Positions 24,715 to 37,894 are shown, counted from the stretch's first letter. The stretch is DNA of 64,000 bases from Manis javanica (GCF_040802235.1 NC_133164.1:117322302-117386301), one strand, 5' to 3'. A program made the numbers and translations. The notes: generated by a model not told the origin, from the sequence alone.

Positions 24715-24737
24715 TACACACACACACACACACACAA
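24715..24737. repeat. Short (AC)n microsatellite
   Basis: About 11 uninterrupted AC units. Confidence 0.9.
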
Positions 24738-25970
24738 TTGAATTGTATAATTAATGTATTATTCAAAAATAATACATATTCACCAATAATATGTTTATTC
24801 AATAGATAGATATTGTTTCTGCAAAGACACAATCTTAAAACAGGACTCAGAACATTCACACAAATAATCAACTCAGTTATTTGACAATCCAGTAAAACCA
24901 GCATTCACAAACCCAAAATAAGATTCTTTGAAAGAAATATAACTGGAATACTCCCTAAGATTTATCTTCGCAAGAGCTAGGCAGAAGTTGCCAAAACCAT
25001 GTGTAGGAAGGAAATGGGCACTGGTGCAATTAGAGTGGAGATGGAAACAATGATATTATGATCAAGTTTATGACAATACGAGTATATCCTATGATGGCAT
25101 GAATGATTTCATGGAAATACTTAGTAAAAGTAACTCAAGAAGAAGTAAATTGAATCAGAAGTTTAAAATCTAGCAAGATTAAAACAAACATATATATCAG
25201 GACTGTATAATTAAACTGGAAGATTCTACTAACCAATAAAGGAAAAGGTAATTCCAAGCTATTCCAATTTTACAGTTGAATATAAAGAAGAAACACTTCC
25301 CAAATTATTTTATATGTCTTATATAATGTTAATATGAAATCCATGAGAGGAGACCCTAATAAAAGATCATTGCTGGCTAATTTCATTTAATAACTCAGAG
25401 GCAATAATTCTAAATATAGACTTAGTAAATTTAATCTTGTAATTTGTATTTTTTTAAAAACATCTAAAAAGACAGAAATGGGAAACATCACAGAAATTTA
25501 GGAATGGTTCATTATTAGAAAATCTATTAACATCATTCAGCACAGTAACTGGATAAATGAGGGAAATACCTGTGACCATAATAAATGCAGGGAGAAAACT
25601 GAGGAAAATTCCACTCCAACTCATGGGGGAAAAAAAAGAAAAGAAAAGTAACACATTCTTAGCTAAACAGTAACATAAGGAAATTACTTAACTGATACAG
25701 AGACCCTACACAACCATATTAAAATATTGTATTCAATTGCATTGTGCTGTTGATTATTACATCATGTTAGAAGCTGACCTTAAAAGTTAGTAATCAATCC
25801 TGAATACCTAATATCATAATTATTCTGCAAAAGTGCACTAGTGGCAAAGGGGAGCATGGTGAGAAAAAACTACAAATGTTAGAATGTCAAGGTTAGGAAA
25901 TTACCAACAAGTGATAATTAGTCACATAAACTGTGACCATTGACAGAAAACTGGAGAGAACATACAGATA

Positions 25971-26002
25971 AATAATTGAAATAACAAGAGTGCAGCAAAG
26001 AC
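25971..26002. repeat. Dispersed 32-bp direct repeat, copy 1
   Basis: AATAATTGAAATAACAAGAG followed by TGCAGCAAAGAC recurs at 26957-26988 with two or three differences. Both lie inside the ancient L1M, where ORF2 has no such repeat. Confidence 0.75.
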
Positions 26003-26956
26003 ACTATATATTTATATTCAGAAATCAATATAAAATTAATATAAAAAGAAAATGCAATGATTTGAAGTTAATAAAGTTGTGGAATAAATACAACAAAAAG
26101 ATATAAAACTACTAAAACACATTTGTAAATGTACCTAAATAAATGTAGAGGAAAGTCTAACATGTGCACAAAAAATTTATGGCTTCTCAGGTTAATAAAA
26201 TTTCAATTGAAACCCCATTATTTTTTCAAAAAATGAAAAATATTTTCTCAACAAAATGGAAATTTTGTTTTTTCTCAGTTGTATTTGATAAGCTAATTTT
26301 AAATGTTATATGAGAGGGTAAAGATCCCAAAATACTGAAGACAGTTTTGAATATAACAATGCTATGTGATATAACCTTCCAGGTATCAAGGCATCAAGAC
26401 TAATTGTAAAACTATACTAATCATATCATTGGTTGGTACAAGGATAAATAAGAAATAATAAAGAACATCAAAATAAACCATTATATATGTGTATGGATAC
26501 TTCATATATGAAAGGAGACATTACAGATGGTGGAAAATAAGCTGGGCTGATTTGTTAGGCACATGAGAAGCTCTGGTTACCATCTGACACCACACCCAGA
26601 GTCAATTTTCAATTATGTTCTTACATGCTTGTCTTTATGACAAGACAGAGAAGCGTTTCTTAATGAGGGCATTCAAAATAAAGGAAAAGACTGTTAAATT
26701 TAATCGCATTCTATTAAAAGAAAATTTTTTATTTCTACAATAACAGCTTAAAAGCAAAGGCAAATCACCTGTAATACTACTGAATGAAACGTTGCTGTTC
26801 AAAAATATAAAGAACTACTATAAACTGATATAAAAGATACATAATCTAATATAGAATAAAGGACAATATGTAAATATGCAATTTATAGAGGAAGAAGTCA
26901 GATGCCAGTTAGCATGAAAAAAATACCTTTCTCTGGCTCTCAGGACAGTAGAAATT

Positions 26957-26988
26957 AATAATTGAAATAACAAGAGTGGAGCAAAAAC
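26957..26988. repeat. Dispersed 32-bp direct repeat, copy 2
   Basis: AATAATTGAAATAACAAGAG followed by TGGAGCAAAAAC; see copy 1 at 25971-26002, about 986 bp upstream. Confidence 0.75.
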
Positions 26989-27290
26989 AACGAGAGTCCA
27001 ACAAAAGTAGGAATTAAAGTCACAGAGATACATTTGAAACTCTTTAGATAGGCAAACATTAGAAAGCTTTAAAGTGACACTTTTTCCAAGAGTGTGAAGA
27101 AACAGAATTTCTACTACATTTTTTGATGAAGGTGTAAATTGAACAATCATTTTGGAGAACAATATAGCAAAGTCAAGGAAGTGAAGATGTGTACCCCAGA
27201 GAAACTCTTGGGAATGTGATTGGAATGTGCAAGAATGCTAATAGCAATATTGTAACAGGGAAACCTAGAAACAGTCTAGATCTTCGCTAA

Positions 27291-28664
27291 CATTCAATTT
27301 AAAAATTACGTAAGGTTTACCACAGGTTTCTCCACTATTTGAAAGTAGAGCATTCCTGTGAAACTTCTTGTAAAAGCAAAGAAGCAATTACAAAGAAATA
27401 TTAACTTATCTGGAAAATTATCTTAGTATTCCCAGACCTGAAAAGTAACCTATCTTAGGCTTTTCTGATACCTTAGGACACATCTTGCTAATCAACACAC
27501 ATTAAAAAAATCAAGATAAAGCATAGATGGGCACAGACATAGTTCAAAACTATGGCTGCTGAGGCTGAGACATTGAGCTGGGAGGTGCCACTCTCGCTGC
27601 TTGGGGTGACCCTGCCTGTGTACTGGCTCACTGCAAAACAAATGCTAAACACTCTTTTTTGCTTTTTGCCTTTTATCACAAAAGTAAGAGTCCTCTTCCT
27701 TCAGTTAGGAAGGAAGGCCTACCATGAACCTTCAAAAAGTGGGGGATGTGTGTAAATACATAACCTGCAACATGAATTCATAGTGAAAGCAAATGGGCAT
27801 CCTCTATCCATGCATATGAATCTTTGAAATTATTGAGCAAAAAATAGAAGCAATTTGAAGTATACATGAAGAGTCTAAAAGCATGCAAAATAGTGTAACC
27901 AGTTTAGAGAAAAGTAGGTAGAAAATTTTAAGACTAGCATAGAAGTGAAAGACACCAAATTCAGATAATGTCTAGTCTTTCAAGGTTGAAGAAAGCTCAT
28001 GATTCTAGAGAAGTCCACATAGGGCTTCTATTTTCTCTATGATTTTTGTTTGCTTTAGCTGGGAGTTAGATGCATGGGCATTTATTATTTTATGCAGCAT
28101 ACCTTTTATGTTTGAAATATTTAATAATAAAAAGAATAGGTTATAATTCATAACCACAGCTTTTAAAAACCCTGTGTGGTTTCATAAATATTCAAGTGAT
28201 ACTTTTCAAAGTAGATTGTGAAATGCTTTATAAACCAAATATGTCCATCTGGAAATAACCCTTGCTCTTTGTCACCACCGTAACAGAGCAAAAAATATTG
28301 TGTGCCTTTAACGCACACATGCCTACAAATTAATGGTATCTCCTGCACTTAAACACATGTAACCATAAATTTCCAGTATCAATCATGTAAAAGGAAATTG
28401 GTAACTGACTGAGATGGAAAGCATTCAATACATGTTATGTCACTTTAATTATATTTAGGTGTATAAAAATATTTTGAGTTTAGAAGATCGGTTACAATAC
28501 TATCAAATTCTGTATTAATGATGGCACTGTCCTATCTGCAAACATCCTCTATTAAATTGTAAAACAGCAAAAGATATATAAATTTATTATAAAAGAAATG
28601 TTCATGGCTTCAAGTTTGTTTAAAACTATTTGGTTTCTGAATGGCAAAGTAATCTACATGTATT
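27291..28664. other. AT-rich DNA without recognised genes
   Basis: The 67-codon + frame at 27552-27755 overlaps a minus-strand frame. Its flank ('ggctcactgcaaaacaaatg' and 'ctaaacactc') has a faint LTR-U5 look but no termini. Nothing is called. Confidence 0.4.
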
Positions 28665-29430
28665 GATCATCCATCCACACATTCCTGTATTTTTTGAGCA
28701 CTTACTGCATGATAAGCTCTGCTGTATGCTTGCAGGAAATCATGATAAATTCACCAAAAAGGTCAATGACCATACTTATTCTCTCCAGTGGAAATAGGTA
28801 GTCAATAAACATATCAGAAAGGTTACTTTTAGTCATAAGTTCTATGAAGAAAAATACAACGAAGTCAAAGAAATAGGATTAAAGGTCGTAGAGGTGAAAT
28901 TAATTTCTATGTGCAAAGCCGGAAAAGCACCATAAAGAAGTCTCATTTGGTCTGTGATGGGAATAATGAAAATGAGCCATGAATGAGATCTGTGGCACAA
29001 AATAAGATCAGCTTTTGCAAACCTCTGAGAATTGGACAAGTGGCATCTTTAAGGGAAGGAAAAGATACCATTACGAAAGATGTCGGAAAGGTTTGCCAAC
29101 TCATCTAGCTTGACAGAGGTAATTGCGGAAGAAGTCCCTTGACGAGTTAAAGATGGTAACAGCGTGATCTGATGTACATTGCAGAGGTGTTAACCTGGTT
29201 TCTAGAGGCGGTGAGAGCTGTTAGCAGGGATTCTGGAATGGCCTGTGTAGATGGGGGCAGTGTCTAGTACAATGGGAATAGAGGTAGACGCGTCTGTAAA
29301 GTCAACAGGACTTGCCACTGGCCTGAAAACTATGTTCACTGGTAAAACAAGGGATTTAAGGTTTATTTTGTTGCATCTGCATTTGAGTTTGGGTCTGAGG
29401 TGATGTGTCTCTGGCGTTGTGTTAGCTGCA
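28665..29430 (-). mobile_element. L2 LINE fragment, antisense
   Basis: On the + strand this reads as the complement of L2: 'tttttgagcacttactgcat', then 'ggtagtcaataaacatatca', 'cataagttctatgaagaaaa', later 'aacagcgtgatctgatgtac', 'gatgggggcagtgtctagta' and 'gtctgtaaagtcaacaggac', a long collinear match with high divergence. No coding potential. Confidence 0.55.
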
Positions 29431-31139
29431 TACAGGTAAGGAGATTAATAATATAAGGTAATACAGAGTGAAAGCCTTTGTATAGGGTTTTCAGGTTAAA
29501 GGTTGTTCTCTTAAATTAAAAAAATAAAACTATTCAGAAGTATGTATACTGTTGCCTAACTACTTGGGTGGCATTTCTAGTCAAAAATCTGTTGTACCAA
29601 GAGTTGTTTACAGAATAAAATGGAGGGAAATAAACCACCATAAGGTCTAGCACTGTATCCCGTAACACATGCAGTTACAGAGAACATTAGCTAAAGCTAC
29701 AGAATGCGTAGATAAGAGCTATGAACTTTAAGTTTCTCTTTGAACAACTGTAGGCAAATTCCAAATGTTGTGTAGCTACTAAAAATGCCCTAAAACAATT
29801 AACTAACTTTTCTGACAGACTGATGAGGACAGAAGGGGATCAATAAATAATGAAAAGCAATAATAGAAGAGGATATGGATATTCCCGGGAAAGCAATGAT
29901 ACTCTTAGCCACACATAATCAAGAATGTCATTGATTCCTCAGGAAGATGAAACTAGAGGTATCAAGGGTGTCATTCCACATGTCATCTGGGGTTCACTGT
30001 TTTCATTCTTGCACAAATTAACTTTCCAAACCATTTTGTTCCCAGAAAGGGTTCCAATTATCTTCAAATCTTGGTTGTCATTCTAAAGTTTGGAATTTAA
30101 AGAACAAAACAACAACAGAGGGTTAGGTACTGCTAAATGCAATTCATTTTCATTGAATTATATGGATCCGAACTGTTATTTGTAGAGAAAAAATTGGATG
30201 CTGTGATTGGACAAGCATGGTGCCGGCACATCTTACAGAAAGAAGACTCACTAACTGTATTAACATTCCCCCATCGCCAATCTCTGAAGACAATGGCAGT
30301 AAGTTGTCCATGCTTCAACAAATCCTACAATTCTAGCAACCTTCATATGGCTCATGGATGTCCACTGACATGGATGACCAGGCCTTTTTGTCCCCTGCTT
30401 CCCTAAAATCTGTTGCCTTTCCCATCAACTCATTTCAGTGAAACCTGCTCATGAGCATATATTGAATTTGCTCTACTATGAAATAATCAATTTGATATCA
30501 GTCGCTTTGTCTGACAATTTTGCCCATAGTAAGAGATAAATGTCAGCCACTTACACTATTATATAACATTATTACTGTTATTATGATTATTATGTTATTT
30601 TTTTTCCTTCCCACTCTCCTGCTTTTCCAGCTTGCCTGTTCAGCAACACTATTCTTCAGCTGATCAAGAAAGGCAACCTTAAGCCTTTTAAAAAAATTAT
30701 TCCTCCACTAGCCTCTTATAGTCTTCATACCTTTCCTTGTGCAGTGTGACACATAACTTCTGTAAACCGAGATCACACTATACATATTTTCAACTGCTGT
30801 ATGGTCCTATTTCCCTTCTTCTTCACCATGTGGATGAAAAACAGCATGATTCCAAACTGCTGCCCTCTCCATCCTTTTATCTCAGCTGCTCCTTGAACAA
30901 ATTCATGACTACCAAACTTGCAGCATGATGAATTTGTGTACTCAGAAGTTCATGTTCCCATTTTCCATCATTTCTATTCTTTTTAAAATTCAGCCTCCAT
31001 CTCACTCTGTCAGCGGAGGGACTCGCCTACTTCATAAGGTGAAAAAGTTTACCATGAAGAAATCTTCATCACATGAACCTTCAAGTCCACAAATGCAGAG
31101 CATCTCGAGGTGGTTGCAAAAATAGGTAATAAAGCTGGC
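29431..31139. other. Non-coding DNA without recognised features
   Basis: Short frames only (30133-30406 on both strands, 30737-31125 on the + strand), none with a recognisable domain. A pyrimidine-rich stretch follows 30600. Confidence 0.4.
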
Positions 31140-31310
31140 TTACCCTGGCTTCAAATTCTTTCTTTACAGTATACTATTTTACCTTCCCTAGGTCTCAGTT
31201 ACCACATGTGTAAAATACAGGTAATATTTTAAACTACTATTAAAGAAGATATAAAAAATGTTGGAACACTGCTGTGCAAAGTATGCCTGTCATAAATGTT
31301 GCCATTGTTA
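31140..31310 (+). mobile_element. MIR SINE fragment
   Basis: GGCTTCAAATTCTTTC, then ACCTTCCCTAGGTCTCAGTT, then ACATGTGTAAAATACAGGTA, then GGAACACTGCTGTGCAAAGT: the order of the sense MIR consensus (tRNA-related part, 'ctcagtttcctcatctgtaa' core, 3' part). Confidence 0.65.
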
Positions 31311-31899
31311 TATTATGATTCCCATTGCTTGTGCCCATTTTCCTTCCTCTCTTCCTTCTTTCCGCCTCTATGGCTGTGCTAAGAGCTATTAACTCGACCT
31401 GTGGTTAAGACTCAATAATCTCCTGTTCAATTATTTCAAGAACCTTTCGACAGAAATTCCCAGCCCTTACTTCTGTATATTCAAGGTCTTCTTCTCTGGT
31501 GACCCTTTCCCACTCCTCATTTATATAAGCTTCTGCTGCTCCATTTTAGAAAATTCCCACAAGCTCTTCACCTGTTACTATGCTCCCAAATCAGAGCTGA
31601 AATTTTTGAAGAAGTTGCTTTCCTCTTGTATTCTGGGATCACACTCCAATCTTTCCCGTTAGCACCTCTTCTACATGGCCTGGAACAGTCCAAATCCTGG
31701 GGGACGGGGCTCTCTCTGCTGCAGAGCCTAAGGTGCACTTTCGTGTCTAGGTCTTGAGAAAACTACACAGCAACAGGAAAAGCTTACTCAGCACTTCCTT
31801 TGTCTGTGGTGCCTCCTCCAGATTTCCTCTTTCGCATCCTTGGGGTGTCGGCATTACCTCTTTTCTCTATCTTAACATCAAACAATGCAGTTTCCTTGT

Positions 31900-32630
31900 G
31901 TCACTGTGGTTCTCTGTCTCTATATTCTTCTAAGAAATTGTGTCTACTAGTGTGGATTCAGTTATTATTTATATGCTGATCACTTCTATTCTGAATCCCA
32001 GACCCATAAGACCAAATGTCTGACTGTACAATACTGCTTCTACTTGATAATTTTACAGAAATATTAAAACTCTTTCTCTAACTATACAAACACACAGATA
32101 TGTTCTGTTATGTATAATATATATAGTACATAATTATTTACATGTTAGACACATATAAACATATGTGCTTTACATATGCACATACATAAAATCAAACTTA
32201 CCAGTATAACCCCAAAGCAGTTATTCATTTTTCTCTTGTATCATTATATATAGCAAAGAATTATGTTTTATTTCTCCCCCCTTAAACAACACCCGGAATT
32301 CTGCAAAGATCATGTTTCTATACCTTGTAAGGACATAGTGAGTTTCTCCATTCATCCAGTCATGTACCTATTCCCACCACCCTAATTTAAGCCATAAATT
32401 TTAGCCAGGATTTCTACAGTAGTCTCTACTTACTCTAAATCTGAATTTGGCCTATGTTGATTCATTTCTCATTTTACACCCAGAAAGATCTTTTGTGAAA
32501 TGAAAATTTAGATGAAGTTTCTCTGCTGTTTAAATCATTCCATCATTGCCCACTGGATATTCAAAATCTTTAGGATGGTTTACAAGGGCCACTGTTATCT
32601 GTGCTTGGAATACCTCTTCAGCATCACAAA
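31900..32630 (+). mobile_element. L2 LINE fragment
   Basis: Landmarks in L2 sense order: 'ttatttatatgctgatcact', 'tctgaatcccagacccataa', 'ccaaatgtctgactg', then 'ttctctgctgtttaaatcat', 'ccatcattgcccactggata' and 'aggatggtttacaagggcc'. Diverged and non-coding. The boundary on the left is uncertain and may reach further upstream. Confidence 0.55.
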
Positions 32631-35600
32631 GATTTATTAAATTTTAGAGGAGTTCATAATGATACTCAAAAAAAGGAAGAGAGCAAAAAAATAAATTCCA
32701 TCACAACCACCGTCAACAGCACATGAATCTGTAACTATTGGCAGAAATTAATGAACCGATTCCTTACAATGAATATTGATGATTATGAGGAAAGATTAAG
32801 AAGTTAATTTGCGTTTTTTATGTGAGTCCCAGATTCCAATGAGAGACAGTTTAACCTAAGCAAACTTAAAAAGTAATTGATTCAGACAACTCTTATCAAT
32901 GGAGTTAATTTCATTAAGTAAAATGGGAAACTGGGTATTTGCCAGCCACACTATCATCCTGCAGTTTGCTTTGCCAGCTATAAGAGAACAAAAGCAGCCT
33001 TACAAAGAGGCGTTGGGCTGTTACCATGTGAATTCAGTGACTAATTTTAGCATCACAGACCACTAGGTCTGGAATCACATTACCTGCTTGCTGATCTCAA
33101 GCAATACAAGTTACACAGCACCACCAACTAAATACTCTAGGAAAAAGTTACATCTAAATACAATCAAGACTTCAGTTTGAATTTACAGTTTCCCGAAGAC
33201 ACAAGGATAGAGGGATAATTTAAACAACAACATGAGGGACTAACCAGACACTCAGAAAGTCAGTCATCACAGAGGACCATCTGAGTCTCCAAGTTGAGGC
33301 CATGAAAAATAAAGAATGGAGACCATTACAGATTGAAGGAGAATTGAAAGACATAACAAGTTGCAAGGTTTACACATTTTGCTTATTTGAGCAACTCAAA
33401 TGTAAAATACTCTTTTAAAGACAAACATGGACATTTCCATAAGGATGAAATAATTTCATAATATTAAGGAATTCTAATTTTTAGGTCCAATAATGTTCTT
33501 TTGGTTATGTCATGAAATGTTCTAATTTTATAGACTTGTATCTACAGATGACTATCACCTTTCAGAGCAGCCCACAGTGAGATGGGAGAACATGTTGTCC
33601 ATTGGTGGGAAACGTCCACTTCTGTGTGAACCTTGCTCACTATTCCTTCAGTTTTCCAAACATTAGTGTGCACACATTGTTTCCAGAAGCTGACACATAT
33701 CCTGAATGCTAGATTCGATGGCGTCTGCAAACATGTTGCAAAGAATACAGGCCCCTGCAGTATATGAGGAATATGGGAGAGGAAAGTAAGAGTGTAAATA
33801 AATACCTCGTCCTTTGTGTATGGGCTGATTGACAAGAAAAAAGGAAGTCAGAATAAAGAACTTGGAAAAAAAAACTGTAAGCCAAAAGGTAAGAGCAATT
33901 GGAAAAACCAGTTCCACCAGAATTAAAACCAATTTATGTGCTATTTTCTATGATACAATTTCTTAATTGGAAAGAAAATAAAAGTTGTCTTATGTTTTCT
34001 GTACACCCAAAAGATCACCTAACATATTTGCTCAGTTTTGTTTTGGTTAGAATACTGTTCATTGCATATTAAATTCACATAAAAGATAAAAGCTTCCTTA
34101 AAACTTCAAAGGCACTTAGTTCAACTCATTTGAAAATGGTTGTTTACTGAACAATTTGCTTTGCTTAATAAAAACGTCATGATTGAAAATAAAAAACTTT
34201 GAACAGCAAAATAGATATTGATTTGAGTGGTATAAACAAAAAAGTTTTCCTGGATTTGCTTTTCAGATTGCATTACATACAAACAATAGCAGATTATGTA
34301 TATATCATGTATTACAAAACCATGATATGCTGCAAATTTTATCAAAGATCATGATATTAAATCTAAAATAAACCTTTCACCCCTAACCAAAATGTCTCTT
34401 TTAAAAATCATTTTAAATCCAGCAAACCTACTGGAGAAGAAACAGGTCTATCCTTATACAATTTCTGACCTAAAATAGTAGAGATACAAGATATGTATCA
34501 TATTTTTCTGATAAAGGATACTAGTCTGTAATCTCTTCAATTTATAGGAGAAGAAAAAAATGTGAATCAGTTATAGAATCAGTTAAAGAATGATGTACAA
34601 ATTTCTCAGAACTATATCATGTAATTCAGATGCATAGAGCTTAAATCTTTAGTTACTCTGAAACAATGCTTGATTATAACACTTCGAAATTTTGGATAAT
34701 ATCATTGGCTCACAAGTCCTTGACTCAAACTATGTTCTATTAAATAAAACTTTCATAATTTCATGCATAATTCATAAATAAAATCAACATACAAGTTGAT
34801 TACAAGTATGCCAGTGTTCGGGTTAGGATAATATGTCTGATTTCAACATTTTTGCATCTGTTTTGTGAAATCTCAGTGCATTTGGCATTTTCTTGGGTCT
34901 TTCTGAAATGCGTCCTATGTGTCTAACCAGCATGAAACTTTTCTTTAATGACTTTCCAAGTACCAAAGTGCCCTCCCCAGGAATCCTCCCTTCTAAAGCT
35001 ACTTCAAACTCAGAGGGTTGGTACTGCCATACCCAAAATCTATTCTAAAACGCCTTCTATTTCGCTTCTTCCATACCCAGGGGCTCTAAAAACACTATGG
35101 AGAATGAAAATTGATGCAAATGCTCCCAAGTAACACATATCTAATGAAATGAGGACTTTCCAAAGTTTATATTTATTTTTCCTAAATGATTAAAGATTTA
35201 TTGGAAAGTCAGGCATGAGAAACTGTCCAGGAACATTATGTTTAAGCAGCCTTGATTTTATGTGGATGTGCAAACCCTTGGTGCCCACTTCTGTCCTTAG
35301 AGTCAGTCCTACACAGAACATGGTAGTCATACCCAGTCATGTGTGGCATCACTGATACATGTGCACTGGGTTCTGAAAATCACAGTCAGGAGAAATAGTC
35401 AAGAGGAGGCCCTCCTATTGAAAATAATTTTATTTATTATCCAATCAATCTGACTTAGCAGGGTCCTTAGCTACTTAATAAGTAAGTATTAAGTGCGTTT
35501 ATAGGTTGGGGGAGGTTTGCAAGTGTTTTAAGAACAGCTAGCATATATTTTATGATTCCCTCAAGTTTCTGTGCTTCAGAAATTGACCACATTTCTTAAC

Positions 35601-35879
35601 TAAGATCACAAGATATGTTTCTGAAAAGCAGCCTCTTTGTCATTTAAGTCCCAGCTTTATTTGTGTGAATTTAAATATAATTTAAAAAGTGCTTGGCACA
35701 ATATATATAAGATTTAGCTTTATTTTTATAAATCAAATGACTTGTGATTTTTAAATAAAATAAAATGATTACTTATCACAACACTAAAAATGTCAGCTAT
35801 TTATAAAATTACTCCAACAGATATTTATATTTTTATGTCAAAAGGATACGAAATCTCTAAATCAAGTTTTGAGGTTTTT
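32631..35879. other. AT-rich DNA without recognised genes
   Basis: Only short chance frames, including two overlapping minus-strand frames at 33542-33932 without a domain. No repeat family named with confidence. Confidence 0.45.
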
Positions 35880-36120
35880 TGTGGGTTTTTTTTGCAATGA
35901 CATTTCTTAGTTGACAATGTGTAGAAGAAGAAATAATAGCACAGGAAAGCGGGAAGAACAATAACAGTTCCACAGCACTGGCACTGCTGGAGCGGGGCGC
36001 TTCTGCACACGGCCCGTGACCTGGGTACAGACCACGTGGCCTCAGCCACAAGGGGCCCGGCCCCCCTCAAAGCGCAGTGGGCAAAACCAGGTGCTGGATC
36101 AACACAACTGTAATTCAATT
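35880..36120 (-). other. GC-rich, CpG-containing islet; possible retrocopy
   Basis: About 150 bp (35950-36090) is strongly GC-rich with several CpGs (GCGGGGCGC, CACGGCCCGTG, GGGCCCGG) inside AT-rich DNA. On the minus strand it is followed by AAAAAAAACCCACAAAAAAC, which resembles a decayed poly(A) tail. That would fit a reverse-transcribed mRNA fragment, but no product was recognised and no clear target-site duplication was found. Confidence 0.3.
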
Positions 36121-36205
36121 TAAGAGAGCTTCTTTTATTGCATAAAAGAAGTCATTTATTTGATTGGCTCTCATTTATTTATTTTTGAAAAAGTTGAGTG
36201 CTTAC

Positions 36206-36368
36206 CAGTTTTTTATGATGTTCAGCAGCTCACCAGGTGACACGAAAAGACGTGAAGGGTCCATGACGATGAAATTACTTCAGCAGTCACTCTGTTGACA
36301 ACGAGCCTCCTCCTGCCTGTCGGCAAGCCTGGGCCTTCTGGTGGTGGGTAATTGCCAAAAACTCCAAA
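36206..36368 (-). other. Candidate exon (minus strand) bounded by good splice motifs
   Basis: On the minus strand the tract ATATCTCCCTTGCAG (a pyrimidine-rich acceptor ending at 36369) is followed by 163 bp of GC-richer sequence and a donor AACTG|GTAAGC (36205-36200). An ATG at 36264 in fair context (GTCATGG) opens 19 codons to the donor. The rest of the candidate is not open in any frame through its whole length, so it would be a 5' non-coding or first-coding exon. This is motif-level evidence only; such pairs also arise by chance. Confidence 0.22.
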
Positions 36369-36392
36369 CTGCAAGGGAGATATTCCAGAGAT

Positions 36393-36656
36393 TCAAGCCA
36401 ACGTCACAAAACTGCGATCAAAGTCTTCTGATACAGGTTCTGCATGAGTTCCTAGGTCATTACAACCAAGGTTGGGGACGAAAGGAAATGTTAAACTGTC
36501 TTTCCATGTCCTTCTGATCTGGCGCATGCGTGTCTCTCTGGAGAACCACTTAGCTTTGGGGCTGAAGTTACAGATCTGGACAGCCCGCTGCCCCTCCAGC
36601 ACAGATACCACTGCAGTGGGTGGCCCTGCTCCCAGGACTTTGGAAGCCTATATTTT
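36393..36656 (-). pseudogene. Unrecognised open minus-strand segment, possible gene remnant
   Basis: A minus-strand frame runs from about 36647 to a TGA at 36393, about 84 codons, of which 72 follow the first ATG. Its composition is balanced and basic, unlike the low-complexity chance frames elsewhere (it contains ICNFSPKAKWFSRETRMRQI and a following RRTWKDSLTFPF). I do not recognise the protein. It lies just upstream, on the same strand, of the candidate exon at 36206-36368. It may be a decayed exon or processed pseudogene, or chance. Confidence 0.22.
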
Positions 36657-37894
36657 GTTAACTTACACATGTGACATGTATTTTTTACCTTAAGAAATTA
36701 AACAGACTATTGCAAGGAGCTGAATTTAGTAAACCTTGCCTATGATAAAAATAGCATATTTTATGAGTTATGATATGAGAATAAGCCTAAAAAATGAATA
36801 AATCCTTCTTGCACTCTGACAACACTGACTTTTTAACATTTGGGAAAGGTGACACATCGGAGAATTCTGTTCAGAAGGAACATTCCTTCCATGACAGTAT
36901 CCTCCTTTCCCACCTTGGTGTTCCCCACACTACATCATCCCAAACATGATTAACATTTGTTTCCTTTCTGACAGAGATCTCATTACCTACTGTGGCTCAA
37001 AACCTTGGTTTAGCAGGGATTGCCATATGGCATTTTAAAAATTGTTGTCAATTTACATAATGCATTGGACCTTTTGATGAAGAAACTGCAGAAAAAGCTA
37101 GGGATGGCTTGGCATGCTTGCTGAGTTTTACTGCATTTAAGCTATGCTCACAGGAGTTAAGAAAATCAGAAACTGAATTCAAATATTGAGACACATACAC
37201 ACACAAATTCAAATTGGAGAAATGAGAGAAATTTTGATGAGCATGAAATCATCTTTTCTTTTGAGACAAGAACCAAATAATAACTAGAGAAATTTCTAGT
37301 ATTTCTATAATAAAAAGAGATCTATTTATCTTCTCAGAATTTTCAGACACTAATGAATGTAAAACTTGAGAAGAAACTACAACTTCTTATGCTTGATCCA
37401 TGGGAATGGCTAAAATAATGCTCCTTAATCCATTCTCCCTTAGTGGACCACATTTTCTGTTTCTGTCCTTGGTTGATTTATTTGTCATTCTTCATCAGGG
37501 AAACCTAATCAGTGACACTTGTATGGCCAGCCTTTCCCAGCCTATTACCCTTTCCCAGGCGCTGCCGGTTATGGCAGATCTTCCTGGTTACTCATGGCAC
37601 CATTTCCTCTTTATGACCACATCATAAAGTCCTTCCCAGCACTGTCTTCTGAATGAATAGCTATTGTCCACTAACTACAGGGCACATGAGATACAACTTA
37701 CTCTACATCTTTCTTAAATCACTCAGATTATCTCAGACCTTAGCGGTGCTATCTCCCACTCACTGTCTTTGTCCTTCTAGGTAATCAAACTTCAAATCAC
37801 AGGAATTGCTTTTGATTTGTATCCATATAGTTTGCATCACTGAATCCTATAATATTAAACTTGGAATAAAATTAAGTGTCCCTCCAATACAATA
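36657..37894. other. Non-coding DNA without recognised features
   Basis: The 75-codon + frame at 37400-37627 shows no recognisable domain. No repeat family named. Confidence 0.4.

Larger units (their letters stand above)
24900..27290 (+). mobile_element. Ancient L1M ORF2 fragment
   Basis: A long, heavily mutated L1 in sense orientation. Recognisable ORF2 landmarks occur in the right order and spacing: 'gattctttgaaagaaatata' (about 24922), 'gaagaaacacttcccaaatt' (25287), 'ggttcattattagaaaatct' (25506, upstream of the RT core), 'aagactaattgtaaaactat' with 'ttggtacaaggataaataag' (26396-26452), 'aaagaactactataaactga' (26809) and 'ggagaacaatatagcaaagt' (27153). No open frame survives. It is much older than the three L1 copies with target-site duplications. 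Ends are approximate. Confidence 0.7.

Noticed and set aside
27540-27760. Possible LTR U5-like sequence
   Set aside because: Only a short GGCTCACTGCAAAACAAATG stretch looks LTR-like; no TG/CA ends, polyadenylation signal or duplication.
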